Below are positions 24,422 through 34,100 of a stretch of 64,000 nt of DNA, in pieces. Position 1 is the first letter of the stretch; every line of letters starts with the position of its first letter. The stretch spans positions 3,596,001-3,660,000 of the forward strand of contig OY760934.1 of NCBI GenBank assembly GCA_963664245.1, written 5' to 3'. Both the position numbers and the translations under genes were made by a program. Source of the DNA: GCA-2711565 sp963664245 (lineage in GTDB: Bacteria > Bacteroidota > Bacteroidia > Bacteroidales > GCA-2711565). The notes beneath the pieces are model-generated. The model did not search any database. It was not told the origin of the DNA and was given only the letters and a program-made list of their open reading frames with translations.

Positions 24422-25996
24422 TTACTTTAAACGATCTTCAAGCGATTTTTCCAAATCTTTTTCAATTTGGGTTAACTCATCATCGAAGAAATATTTATCT
24501 GTATCAAACGGGATCAGTTTCGCAATGGTGTTTTCTTTTTCATCGTATTTTGCCAGGAACACTTTGTCCATCCATTCCATGTTGCGGCTTTCGTTGAATT
24601 TTAATACGAATGCTTTTTGACCACCTACAACGGCTTCGCCGAGGATGGAAGTTTTTCCTGCCGAAGAAGTCATGGTGATGTAACGAGACGGACGGCTGAT
24701 AGACGGCAACGAACGGTAAACCTTGCTGAATACTTTGTTCAGGGCTACCAAAGGAACCGTAAAATAGTGGTGCTCGCCGGTTGGACGGGCACAGTACATG
24801 GAGTGGAACTGAATGGTCAGCATGGCGAGAATATTTGCCAAATCGATCCAGTTTTGAGCCGAACGGTCCACGTCAACTTCGCCGTTTTCATCGGTGAATA
24901 AACTAATGTGGTTCATTACCGGGCTTTGGCTGCGGATAACCACACCGTTTTTCCGTAAGCGGCGGATTGCTGCAATGGTGCTGGGGTTCATTAGCTCACG
25001 AGGAGTAGAGAAGTGGGCCATGATTACAACTTGAACGCCGTTGTCGATTAAATACCTGAAAAATTCTAGATATCCCTCGTATGCTTTGGTTAAGAATAAT
25101 TCGGGGTGGAAGGTTAGAGCCCGGGTTCCAATCCGTAGTGTTCTTACATGCATTAGTTCAGGATCTTCAACTACCGGACGGATATATTTTTCCAAGCGTT
25201 CGAGCGGGAGATAACCGCCATCGCCACCGGTAATCAAAATGTCGTTGACTTCTTTGTGTCGTTTAATGTACTCAACCACCGGCTGGATTTCGTCCTGGAT
25301 GAACATGTCTTCGTCGCCACGAACCTGTGCATGACGGAAACAATAGGTACAGAACGCAAAACAGCTTTGTGTTGTTTTGTCAAAAACCAACTGGCATTGC
25401 GGGTATTTGTGCTGGCTGCCTTCCAGAAATTCAATTTCGCCTTCGTCGTTTTCGAACCATGGTTTGTTCAGCTTTTGTTTGCCATCGTGGGGATTGGTCA
25501 TTTCCATGTAATCGGCAATCAGTTTTTCTTTTTCTTCTTCGGTGCTTGCTGCCGAGTAATTTTTGAATAATTCCTGGTTAATCATCCCCGGTTGCGGGAA
25601 CACCAATTGGAACACCGAATCTTTTTCGAAATCTTTCCAGTTGATGGTGTTCAACACATGTTTGGTAGCCATGAAGCGGTACACTTTGATAAAAAGTTCG
25701 CGTTCTTCAATGTGCTCGATTTCAATTCCGTTTTCAGATAAAATCTGAACAATTTCTTTAAAGCCTTTTAATCCGGCGTAGTGACTTTTTCCTGTAAAGT
25801 GGAACTCTTCTTTTTCTAAAATCCCTGAATGTTGGGGGTAGACTGAATGTAGCCTGCTTAGCAAACCTGCTGGCAAAAGTTTTTCTTCTTCAATAATTTT
25901 TTTGGTTTCTTCCGGATAATGGTAACGGCTCATCATTTCCTTAATATCCGCTGCTTGAATTTTTACCATTTTGGGTTCTTTTATTGCGTTTTTCAT
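24422..25996 (-). CDS. KamA-family radical SAM aminomutase, substrate uncertain
   Basis: 524-residue PLP- and [4Fe-4S]-dependent radical SAM enzyme of the lysine 2,3-aminomutase family, moving an amino group from C2 to C3 of an amino acid. The cluster motif is C212-x3-C216-x2-C219 (SCFAFCTYCFRH). LITGGDGGYLP is the family GGD segment, and the PLP lysine is probably K448 in SSAGKTS. The two Asp that bind the side-chain amine of lysine in the clostridial enzyme (D293 and D330) correspond, in my manual alignment, to A403 and T441, so lysine is not a safe call. It is longer than the 416-residue clostridial enzyme. It is first of the operon ending in a thiolase. Confidence 0.85.
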   Translation of the reverse strand: MKNAIKEPKMVKIQAADIKEMMSRYHYPEETKKIIEEEKLLPAGLLSRLHSVYPQHSGILEKEEFHFTGKSHYAGLKGFKEIVQILSENGIEIEHIEERELFIKVYRFMATKHVLNTINWKDFEKDSVFQLVFPQPGMINQELFKNYSAASTEEEKEKLIADYMEMTNPHDGKQKLNKPWFENDEGEIEFLEGSQHKYPQCQLVFDKTTQSCFAFCTYCFRHAQVRGDEDMFIQDEIQPVVEYIKRHKEVNDILITGGDGGYLPLERLEKYIRPVVEDPELMHVRTLRIGTRALTFHPELFLTKAYEGYLEFFRYLIDNGVQVVIMAHFSTPRELMNPSTIAAIRRLRKNGVVIRSQSPVMNHISLFTDENGEVDVDRSAQNWIDLANILAMLTIQFHSMYCARPTGEHHYFTVPLVALNKVFSKVYRSLPSISRPSRYITMTSSAGKTSILGEAVVGGQKAFVLKFNESRNMEWMDKVFLAKYDEKENTIAKLIPFDTDKYFFDDELTQIEKDLEKSLEDRLK

Positions 25997-26161
25997 TTTA
26001 TATTTCTTGTTTCTTTGGATTGTGAATTAATGTGTTAAGTGTTGATTCAAAGAACGCTATGATGCTATTCTCTTGTGTTAAACAGGGACGGTAAAAGCGT
26101 TCAACTATTTAAAAAAAAGAGGAAGAGTGGGGTTCTTTGAGAGGACGTATTAGGAAGTAAT

Positions 26162-26302
26162 CTAGGAAGATGACCAGTTTTTTCTTCTGGTTTTTACTTG
26201 AGCAACACCGAGGTACACAGGACCAACAACCATAGTGCGAGGAGCGATTAATACAACTCCTTCGGTGTTTTCTGCTGAAAGAGGAATATTGTGCGTAGTC
26301 AT
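26162..26302 (-). CDS. Small ORF upstream of kamA, 46 residues
   Basis: A 46-residue frame with start ATG at 26300-26302 and stop at 26162-26164. The product begins MTTHNIPLSAENTEGVVLIA and ends VKTRRKNWSSS, with a hydrophobic middle and a basic tail. It lies in the 455-base gap between kamA and the CCA-adding enzyme gene, 165 bases upstream of kamA and on the same strand. It could be a small protein of the operon or part of its leader. It resembles real coding sequence in codon choice but there is no family evidence. Otherwise the gap (25997-26451) holds only promoter-sized non-coding sequence. Confidence 0.45.
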   Translation of the reverse strand: MTTHNIPLSAENTEGVVLIAPRTMVVGPVYLGVAQVKTRRKNWSSS

Positions 26303-26451
26303 CTGATTAATTTTTAAGGTGTTTGTTTTGTTTCCAAATAATTACGGTTCAAATATATAAAACAAATATATACCGTGAATAAAAGCAGCTGTAATTTTTA
26401 ATGATTCTAACTAAGACAAATTTTAATATTTTTGCAAGGTAAGTTACAGCA

Positions 26452-27861
26452 ATGATTGAAGAAAAATTAAATAACAGGATATTTGAAACGATTTCCCAAA
26501 CGGTAACAGAAATGAATGTTTCTGCTTGGGTGATTGGTGGTTTTGTGCGCGATTTGTTTTTGAACCGTCCGTCGAAAGATATTGATGTGGTTGTTTTGGG
26601 AAGCGGGATTGACGTTGCACAAAAAGTAGCCGAGAAAGCAGGTTCGGGAGCAGAGGCTAAGTATTTCAAAAATTTTGGAACGGCCATGATCCGCATTGAT
26701 GATGTTGAAATTGAATTTGTGGGAGCCCGCAAGGAATCGTACCGGAAAGATTCGCGGAAACCGATTGTTGAAAACGGCACTCTGGAAGATGACCAAAATC
26801 GCCGGGATTTTACCATCAACGCTTTGGCTTTGAGCTTGAATAAAGCAAATTTTGGAGAACTGGTTGATCCGTTTAACGGGTTGCAGGATTTGCACGACAA
26901 GGTAATCAGAACCCCTTTAGACCCCGATATTACTTTTTCGGATGACCCTTTGCGGATGATGCGAGGCATTCGTTTTGCGAGCCAGCTGAATTTTAAGATA
27001 TTGCCCGGAACTTTTGCGGCGATCCAGAAAAATGCCCATCGAATTGAAATTGTTTCTAAAGAACGCATCAACGATGAGTTAAATAAAATTTTGTTGTCGC
27101 CCAAGCCATCTATTAGTTTTAAATTGTTGGACGAATCGGGATTGCTGGAAATTATTTTCCCGCAATTGAGCAATTTAAAAGGCGTTGAAAAAAGGAACGG
27201 AAAAGGGCACAAAGATAATTTTTATCACACCCTGGAGGTTCTTGATAACATTGCCCCGAATACCAATAATCTTTGGTTGCGTTGGGCGGCTTTGTTGCAT
27301 GATATTGCCAAACCGGCAACTAAACGCTTTGATCTGGAGCATGGCTGGACCTTCCACGGACACGAGTTTAAAGGGGCAAAAATGATTCCGTCTTTATTCA
27401 AGAAAATGAAATTTCCCCTGAACGAAAAAATGGAGTACGTGCAAAAAATGGTTCTATTGCATTTGCGCCCCATTGTGCTTTCGGAAGATGTTGTAACGGA
27501 TTCGGCAGTGCGCCGCTTGTTGTTTGAGGCCGGCGACGATATTGACGATTTAATGACCCTTTGCGAGGCGGATATTACTTCGAAGAACGTGGAGAAGGTT
27601 AAGCGTTATATGAAGAACTTTGAGATTGTTCGTCAGAAACTGGTAGAAATAGAAGAGAAGGACAAGATCAGGAACTGGCAACCGCCAATCTCGGGCGATT
27701 TAATCATGGAAACCTTCGGGATGAAACCCTGCAAAGATGTCGGGATTATTAAAACGGCTATTCGTGAGGCTATTCTGGAAGGCGATATCCATAACAATTA
27801 CGAGGAAGCCTATGAACTGATGTTAGCGGAAGGAAAAAAGCTGGGATATTCCGTTTCATAG
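26452..27861 (+). CDS. cca: CCA-adding/poly(A)-type tRNA nucleotidyltransferase with HD domain
   Basis: 469-residue enzyme that adds or repairs the 3' CCA of tRNAs. The class II nucleotidyltransferase head has WVIGGFVRDLFLNRPSKDIDVVV (GG and DxD metal ligands) and the RNA-binding domain FSDDPLRMMRGIRFASQL. A C-terminal HD domain follows (AALLHDIAKP, HGHEFKGAKM), typical of Bacteroidota versions. It is followed by miaA on the same strand about 140 bases on, so two tRNA-processing genes are adjacent. Confidence 0.95.
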   Translation: MIEEKLNNRIFETISQTVTEMNVSAWVIGGFVRDLFLNRPSKDIDVVVLGSGIDVAQKVAEKAGSGAEAKYFKNFGTAMIRIDDVEIEFVGARKESYRKDSRKPIVENGTLEDDQNRRDFTINALALSLNKANFGELVDPFNGLQDLHDKVIRTPLDPDITFSDDPLRMMRGIRFASQLNFKILPGTFAAIQKNAHRIEIVSKERINDELNKILLSPKPSISFKLLDESGLLEIIFPQLSNLKGVEKRNGKGHKDNFYHTLEVLDNIAPNTNNLWLRWAALLHDIAKPATKRFDLEHGWTFHGHEFKGAKMIPSLFKKMKFPLNEKMEYVQKMVLLHLRPIVLSEDVVTDSAVRRLLFEAGDDIDDLMTLCEADITSKNVEKVKRYMKNFEIVRQKLVEIEEKDKIRNWQPPISGDLIMETFGMKPCKDVGIIKTAIREAILEGDIHNNYEEAYELMLAEGKKLGYSVS

Positions 27862-27910
27862 AAGGTCATTGGAATTTAAAATAAAATATTGAGCCCCACT
27901 CTTTTATTCG

Positions 27911-27952
27911 CCCCCTATGAATAGAGGGAGATGTTGAACCGTCATTTGACGG
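27911..27952. repeat. Paired small hairpins between cca and miaA (REP-like)
   Basis: Two adjacent hairpins: CCCCCTAT/ATAGAGGG (27911-27928) and the perfect CCGTCA-TT-TGACGG (27939-27952), inside GC-rich flanks ending in GAGACCGAGGGG. This looks like a dispersed intergenic repeat of Bacteroidota. It may also weaken read-through from cca. Confidence 0.5.
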
Positions 27953-28002
27953 AGAGACCGAGGGGAAAAAAGATAAGAAAAATAATAGGTGCTTTATCCG
28001 GA

Positions 28003-28908
28003 ATGAAAAACAAAACCCTCATCGTTATTGCCGGTCCTACGGCTGTCGGGAAAACCAGTTTTTCCATTGAACTGGCAAAAATGCTTGGGACGGAAATTGT
28101 TTCATCGGATTCGCGCCAGTTTTATAAAGAAATTTCCATCGGAACGGCCAAACCAACTAAAGAGGAGCTTGCCCGGGTTAAGCATCATTTTATTAATTCT
28201 TTGTCGATTGATGAATATTACAATGTTTCGAGGTTTGAGCGGGAAGTTTTGGATCTTTTGGATGAGTTGTTTTTGACCTACGATTATGTGGTTATGACTG
28301 GAGGCTCGGGACTTTACATTGATACTGTTTGCAAGGGAATTGATGAGTTGCCCGATGCGGATGAAAGTTTACGTAATTTATTAAAAAGAAGGTACAAAGA
28401 AGAAGGCTTGGAAAATTTGTTGGATGAGCTCAAGGCTCTTGACCCGGAGTTCTACGAGGAAGTGGATCAGTACAACCCAAACCGAGTTTTACGGGCCCTG
28501 GAAGTAATCAGGGGCACCGGAAAAAAATACTCTGAATTGCGGAAACAACCGGCTAAAGAAAGGCCCTTCAATATTTTGAAATTCTGTTTGAACCGTGAGC
28601 GGGAAGAGTTGTTTGAGCGGATTTCTCTCCGGGTGGATCAAATGCTGGAGGACGGACTGATTGATGAAGTGAAATCGCAGCTTCCGAACCGGCATTTAAA
28701 CGCCCTGAATACCGTTGGCTACAAAGAAATTTTTCAGTACCTGGATGGAAACATTAGTCAGGAACAGGCTCTTACTGATTTAAAAACCAATACCCGCCGT
28801 TATGCAAAGCGGCAATTAACCTGGTTTAAACGCGATCCTGATTATGTTTGGGTTCATCCGAACGAAATAAGTAAAGTGTTGGAAATCATTCGGAATGATA
28901 TTCGATAA
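28003..28908 (+). CDS. miaA: tRNA dimethylallyltransferase
   Basis: Transfers a dimethylallyl group to A37 of tRNAs reading UNN codons. The ATG at 28003 is chosen over the in-frame 27931 because it puts the P-loop (IVIAGPTAVGKTSFS) directly at the N terminus; the longer start would run into the hairpin repeat. That gives 301 residues, the usual length. Other family segments are SSDSRQFYKEISIGTAKP, DYVVMTGGSGLYI and VGYKEIFQYLDG, plus the RRYAKRQLTWFKRD tail. It overlaps a convergent kinase-like gene by 23 bases. Confidence 0.95.
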   Translation: MKNKTLIVIAGPTAVGKTSFSIELAKMLGTEIVSSDSRQFYKEISIGTAKPTKEELARVKHHFINSLSIDEYYNVSRFEREVLDLLDELFLTYDYVVMTGGSGLYIDTVCKGIDELPDADESLRNLLKRRYKEEGLENLLDELKALDPEFYEEVDQYNPNRVLRALEVIRGTGKKYSELRKQPAKERPFNILKFCLNREREELFERISLRVDQMLEDGLIDEVKSQLPNRHLNALNTVGYKEIFQYLDGNISQEQALTDLKTNTRRYAKRQLTWFKRDPDYVWVHPNEISKVLEIIRNDIR

Positions 28909-29722
28909 GCCCGCTGACTGGCGATTTTACGATCTCCTCAATTTCCAGCTGAAACTCCCGAGCAACCTCCCGCAGGATGTTTTTATGAACCACCGCTACA
29001 CTCCCGGTAAATTTAATGGACGATAATTTATAATAAGGATATCGCGTGATGTATGTTTTAAAAAACAAGCGGAACGATTTTTTTACCAGTTCGTTAAGAT
29101 AAGGGTGAGCAATATTTTCTGCCACAAACGGGCTGAATGAAGCTAAATATTTATTGGGGTATTTTTGATTATAAATATGATCCAGCACCTTTTCAAAATT
29201 AATTTCTTTTTCTGTTTCCAGCTTTTGTTTGAGATCAAGTGGTAAATTGTTTCGCAAGTAATCTTCGGTTAGCAATTTTCCAAGGTGTGTTCCGCTTCCT
29301 TCGTCGGCAAAGAAATAGCCTAAAGAGAGAATGGTGTGTGTGATTTTTTCGCCGTCGTAAACACATGAATTTGACCCTGTGCCCAGGATGCAGGCAATTC
29401 CGGACTGGTTTTTAAATAAACCTCTTGCCGCAGCTAACAGGTCGTGTTCTATTTCAATCGATGCACCGGGAAACGTTTTTGCAAGAATATCATAAATTAA
29501 TTGCTGTTTGTTTTTGGTTGAAATCCCTGAACCATAAAAGTAAATCGTATCAATGCTTGTACTGGTAAATGGCAACAGTTTGGTTTCGATTTCGTGCAAT
29601 AACACCTCTGTTGAATAGTAGTACGGGTTGAACCCCAAGGTGGATATGTTGGTGGTTTTTTTGTTTTCAATAAAAACCCAGTGTGTTTTGCTTGAACCGC
29701 TGTCAACAACTAATCTTGCCAT
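28886..29722 (-). CDS. BadF/BadG-type ATPase, N-acetylglucosamine kinase-like
   Basis: 278-residue ASKHA-fold ATPase. The phosphate-1 motif is LVVDSGSSKTHWVF, the phosphate-2 motif ACILGTGSNSCVYDG, and the adenosine region lies near FTGSVAVVH. This size and pattern match the GlcNAc/MurNAc kinase branch of the BadF/BadG family, which recycles amino sugars from cell wall or glycan breakdown. It stands alone on the minus strand, convergent with miaA. Substrate is not determined by the motifs. Confidence 0.8.
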   Translation of the reverse strand: MARLVVDSGSSKTHWVFIENKKTTNISTLGFNPYYYSTEVLLHEIETKLLPFTSTSIDTIYFYGSGISTKNKQQLIYDILAKTFPGASIEIEHDLLAAARGLFKNQSGIACILGTGSNSCVYDGEKITHTILSLGYFFADEGSGTHLGKLLTEDYLRNNLPLDLKQKLETEKEINFEKVLDHIYNQKYPNKYLASFSPFVAENIAHPYLNELVKKSFRLFFKTYITRYPYYKLSSIKFTGSVAVVHKNILREVAREFQLEIEEIVKSPVSGLIEYHSE

Positions 29723-29875
29723 AATTACTTAAAAATATAAGTAAATATACATAAGATCGTGTTTGTGAGGATTTCGTGCGGTATTTTTTTTTAATTTCGT
29801 TCCTGAATTCTGGACAAAAAAGTTTTTTAGAAAAAAACGAGACATTTTTAAATAATTGGTATAAAGCGGTATAAA

Positions 29876-30454
29876 GTGATTCTTTTTACAGAGGAACAAA
29901 TAAAAAAAGGATTTATTGAGAATGATCATGTGTTCATCTCAAAGGTTTATAAGACGTATTATCCTATCGTAAAAAGATTTGTTCTTTACAATAGTGGAAA
30001 CGAAGATGACGCCAAAGATTTATTGCAAGAAGCATTTTTGATTATTTATCAGAAAGTGAGAAATGAGAATTTTACCCTGAACTGTGCATTTCTTACGTAT
30101 GTTTATTCAATTATTAAAAATCTTTGGTTAAAAGAACTCAGAAACAGAAGATACAACGGCCTTATGATACGTGATGTGGACGAAATTGAAGATGTCGAAT
30201 GTCACGTGAATTTTGAGCGGGAGTATAATTTTACGGTTGAGTACTTTTTGTTTCGGGCCTATTTTAACGAACTAAATAAATCTTGTAAGCGTATTCTGCG
30301 ATTGTTTCTGAATAAAATTTCTTACGAAGAGATTGCCAAAATTTTAAATTTGAAATCTGCGGAAGTCGTACGAAGAAGAAAATACCGATGTAAAGAATCA
30401 CTGATTGAGAAAATTAAAAAAGATTCACGTTATTTAGAAATTTACTCGAAATGA
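29876..30454 (+). CDS. ECF-type RNA polymerase sigma factor
   Basis: 192-residue sigma-70 family factor. Region 2 contains DDAKDLLQEAFLIIYQKV, and region 4 contains LNKISYEEIAKILNLKSAEVVRRRKYRCK, a helix-turn-helix in which the conserved acidic/Leu pattern is present. The start is a GTG at 29876; there is no better ATG close by. A direct repeat GGTATAAAGCG/GGTATAAAGTG lies just upstream. It overlaps the next gene by four bases (ATGA), so sigma factor and membrane TPR protein are translationally coupled, the usual arrangement of ECF sigma and anti-sigma. Regulon unknown. Confidence 0.88.
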   Translation: MILFTEEQIKKGFIENDHVFISKVYKTYYPIVKRFVLYNSGNEDDAKDLLQEAFLIIYQKVRNENFTLNCAFLTYVYSIIKNLWLKELRNRRYNGLMIRDVDEIEDVECHVNFEREYNFTVEYFLFRAYFNELNKSCKRILRLFLNKISYEEIAKILNLKSAEVVRRRKYRCKESLIEKIKKDSRYLEIYSK

Positions 30455-31191
30455 AAACTAACGACCATACAGCAGAACTCATTCAGCGATTCTTGGACAA
30501 TGAAATGTCGCAAGAAGAAAGAAAACTTTTTGAGGATCAATTGAAAAAAGACACATCCCTACAAGAAGAAGTGTTGTTATACCGTAAGGTAAACAACGCT
30601 CTTAAGGATTCTTCCCTGGAAGATTTTAAAACGGAACTGAATCAAATACACCGCGAGCATTTTTATACCCCAATCATAAAATCGATCCGGGTATGGCGAT
30701 ATGCTGCCGCAATTGTTTTGCTAGCTCTTATTGGTTCAGTAATTATGTTTATGAATTCGGGCAGTGACCCCTTAAAAGCTTATGATAAATATTATGAAGC
30801 TCTTGATTTTTTTAATTCTAAAAGGGCAGGCAAACTAAATGAAAGGTCGGAATTTGATCTCTCAATGGAGGCTTATAATAATAAACAATACCAATTGGCG
30901 TATGAAAAATTATCGGCACTGCTTCATAAAGAACCCGATAACCTTGCTCTGAAATTGTATTTGGGTGTTAGCGCGATTGAGGTTGGACAGATTGAAAAAG
31001 CCGAAGAGCTCTTTAAAAATATTCTTTATACCAACGACCCGTTTTATATTCAGGAAGCGGAGTGGTATTTGAGTTTGATATATATTAAGCAAAATAAAAT
31101 TGAAAAAGCCCGTCCGCTTTTAATTGGAATTACCGAAAGAAACGGGAACTATGCTGAAAAAGCACAACAATTACTTGATGATCTTGAATAG
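30451..31191 (+). CDS. Membrane anti-sigma-like protein with extracytoplasmic TPRs
   Basis: 246 residues in three parts. A short cytoplasmic helical domain (ELIQRFLDNEMSQEERKLFE) resembles anti-sigma N-domains but without zinc-binding Cys/His. One membrane helix lies around residues 83-101 (AAAIVLLALIGSVIMFM). About 145 periplasmic residues follow with two to three tetratricopeptide repeats (YNNKQYQLAYEKLSALLHKEPD, GQIEKAEELFKNIL). Coupling to the ECF sigma gene supports an anti-sigma role; this is inferred, not shown by a diagnostic domain. It is convergent with, and overlaps by 21 bases, a TPR-CHAT protease gene that could act on its periplasmic part. Confidence 0.75.
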   Translation: MKTNDHTAELIQRFLDNEMSQEERKLFEDQLKKDTSLQEEVLLYRKVNNALKDSSLEDFKTELNQIHREHFYTPIIKSIRVWRYAAAIVLLALIGSVIMFMNSGSDPLKAYDKYYEALDFFNSKRAGKLNERSEFDLSMEAYNNKQYQLAYEKLSALLHKEPDNLALKLYLGVSAIEVGQIEKAEELFKNILYTNDPFYIQEAEWYLSLIYIKQNKIEKARPLLIGITERNGNYAEKAQQLLDDLE

Positions 31192-34100
31192 TTTGCTGAT
31201 TCGTTTTCTTAGAAGAAGAATTAGTAATAAAATCCCACCGATGACATAATAATAGTTGTAATTCTTATAAAGAATAATAGGTTTGTTATCTCCAATTAAA
31301 GTATAAGAAGCCCAAAAATAAGGATGCTTGTGAACACTTGTAGCACTTTTTAGGAATTTTAGCTTCGCTTTTTGCAGGGCTACAGATTTAGTATTTCCCA
31401 TAACCAAAAAGTCGTAATAATACTGCATGAGCTTGGCACTTGCATCATCATCAACCGACCATAATGTCATTACCAAACTTGGGCAGCCTGCATATAAAAA
31501 AGCCCGTGCAATACTAATGATTCCTTCTCCTTTGTGCATTTTCCCCGATCCGCTTTTACAACTGCTTAAAACTGTCATTTGTGCATTTAACTGGAGATCA
31601 AAGATTTCATAAGTATTTAAGTAACTATCTTCGATGGTATCCGAAGTATGAGAGAAAATTAATCTTGAATAATTGGGGTTCTCATTATTAATGATAGCAT
31701 GCATGGCCAAATGCAGGATTGAGTATTTATCTGCAATTTTTTTAAATGTTTTTTCAGAAGCTTTTTCCCCGGTTAAGAGTTTTCCTCCTAATACTTTATG
31801 TACATATTTGGCTTCTTCGATTGATGCTGGTAATTCTTCAAGCCCGACTCTCATATTATTGTCTTCTTTGCTAAAAACAAGTTCTTCGTAATCTATATTC
31901 GGATCGTATGAGGGTACTATAGTTAAAATTTTTCGGCTTGGCGATAATTGTTTATGGCTATCTTTATTTACATATTTGGCAGAATAGCTATACCTTATGG
32001 GATGGTCTATTAATAAATAGGATAAATCGCTGTACGAATAATCGTTTTTATTGTTTTTCGTAATTAAGGTTTCGAATGGCAAATACCATAACTGATCGTC
32101 AGGGATTATGATTAATTCACTATTTGAGATATTGCTTTTGATTGGCTCAATTAATATCTTGTATAGATCATAAGAATAGTTTTTAAATTTCTGGAATAGG
32201 TCTTTGTCAAATTTAGTGATATCAACTTTGTTGTGATAATTAATTAAGAATGATAAATGATTGTAAAATGATTCGTTAATTTCTTTTGTAATAATTTTTA
32301 ATCCCGAATTCTTAGTTAAGAAGATATTTATCTGCTCATCCGATAAAAAATACTCGATAATACATTGGTTGGTATCTAATGAGTTTTGAATTTCTTTTAT
32401 TGAAGGGAGGCTCTGGTCATATTTTAGTTTATAATATTCAGGGTTGTTTTTTTCAATACGGTTTATTAGCTCGTCTTTTTCTTTGTCCAGGGTCAGGTAG
32501 TCTTTCCTGAATTTCTCAATTTTTTGATAATCGGGCTGGCTTTTATTTTCTTCAGTAGCTATTAAATATTGTAATGCATTGATGTTTTTATTTAGGAGTT
32601 TCTCCTTTTGATTTTCTTCTTCAGAGACTCCAAATTGGATGCGGGCTACAGATTCTTCAATGATTTCCTGCAAGGTTGCTGATTTGTTTTCAATGGCAAA
32701 TTGATAGGATTTAAAGTAATAACTACTGTCGTTTGTAATGTCAAAAATTAATAATGAGCTTTTTATTAGCTCGTTGTAATATCGTTTTTGGATTCCTGTA
32801 TTAGATTGCCTGCTGTTTCTGGATTTAATTTGTTTCCTAAAAAGATGCAGGACATTATTACATAAATCAATCGTAGATTTTAATTCATCTATATATTTCT
32901 CTTTATCGTTTGTTTTTAAATTATCTTTTAATAAATATTCTAGAGCTATAATTTTATTTTTTAATAAAAAAGCATGGGCTTTTAAATCAGATACATTTTT
33001 TGAAGAAAAAGCAGAATGCTGATCTTTGAGGTTTAAGCTTAAACCTTTATTGCAATATAATAAAGCTGTTTTATAAGCTTCGTTAGAAATATAAATCTCA
33101 CTAATCCTGCTACATGCTCTTGGTGCTTGAGGATTTTCAATGGTTGCAATTTTCTTGAGATAAATAAGAGCAGTGTCAAGGAACATCTCGTAACGATGTT
33201 TGTCAAAATGTTCTTTGCAAAATTTTGCATAAGCATAGCTTCTTAATGCAAAATTGTATTTTTGAAGATTGCTGTTTTTGAGACTGTGTTTTATTGCTAA
33301 CCTGAAATATTTGTCAGCTTGTTGTATAGAATCTATATTTCTATATGATAATGCTAAATTGTACAGTGAATGCCTTTTATTGTAAGTTGGACAAAATGCT
33401 GTTTTTTTAAAAAATTCAATAGCTGTATTATAGTCTTTTAAATTCCTGTAGCATGTTCCAATATTCTCATAGGTCTTGAGAATATAATCGCTATTTTCAT
33501 GAAGTAAATGTTTGTATTGATCTAAAGCCATTAAATATAAATCCAATGCTTTTTTGCGATCTTCTCTATTGTAATACTCTTCGGCAAGGTTGTCAATAAC
33601 ACTTGCGTTTAAGAATGAATAATCTTTAACGTTTATTAGTGAATAAGCCTTTTTTGCTTCTAAAAAAGCTTCTTCTTTTAAGCCGGAATTGCGTAAAATC
33701 ACATTCTTGCGTATATAAAATTTTATTAAATCTTTTGGTTTGGTTTGCTTAGTAAATAAGTTTTCAATTTTATTAAGATAAATGAGTGCTGAATCAAATT
33801 TTTCTAACACCTGAAAAGCACTTGCCTTTTGTGAAAATAATCCGATTAATTCATCGGAGGATTCTTTTCCTTTTAATGTTTTTGCTAACAAAATAGATTG
33901 GTTAATAGCAGTTAAATACTTTTCCCATTTGCCAGGCATTTTGTTATCCCAAAAATATATTTCAGCAGTTGCTTCTTTTTGTAATTCAAGATTTAGTCGC
34001 TGATTGTTAATTTGATGTTTATCGATTATTTGTTTTGCAATAGCCAGATAGTACTTGATAGAATCTGTTCTGTCTTTGAGTCTGCAAATGCCTGCCAAAT

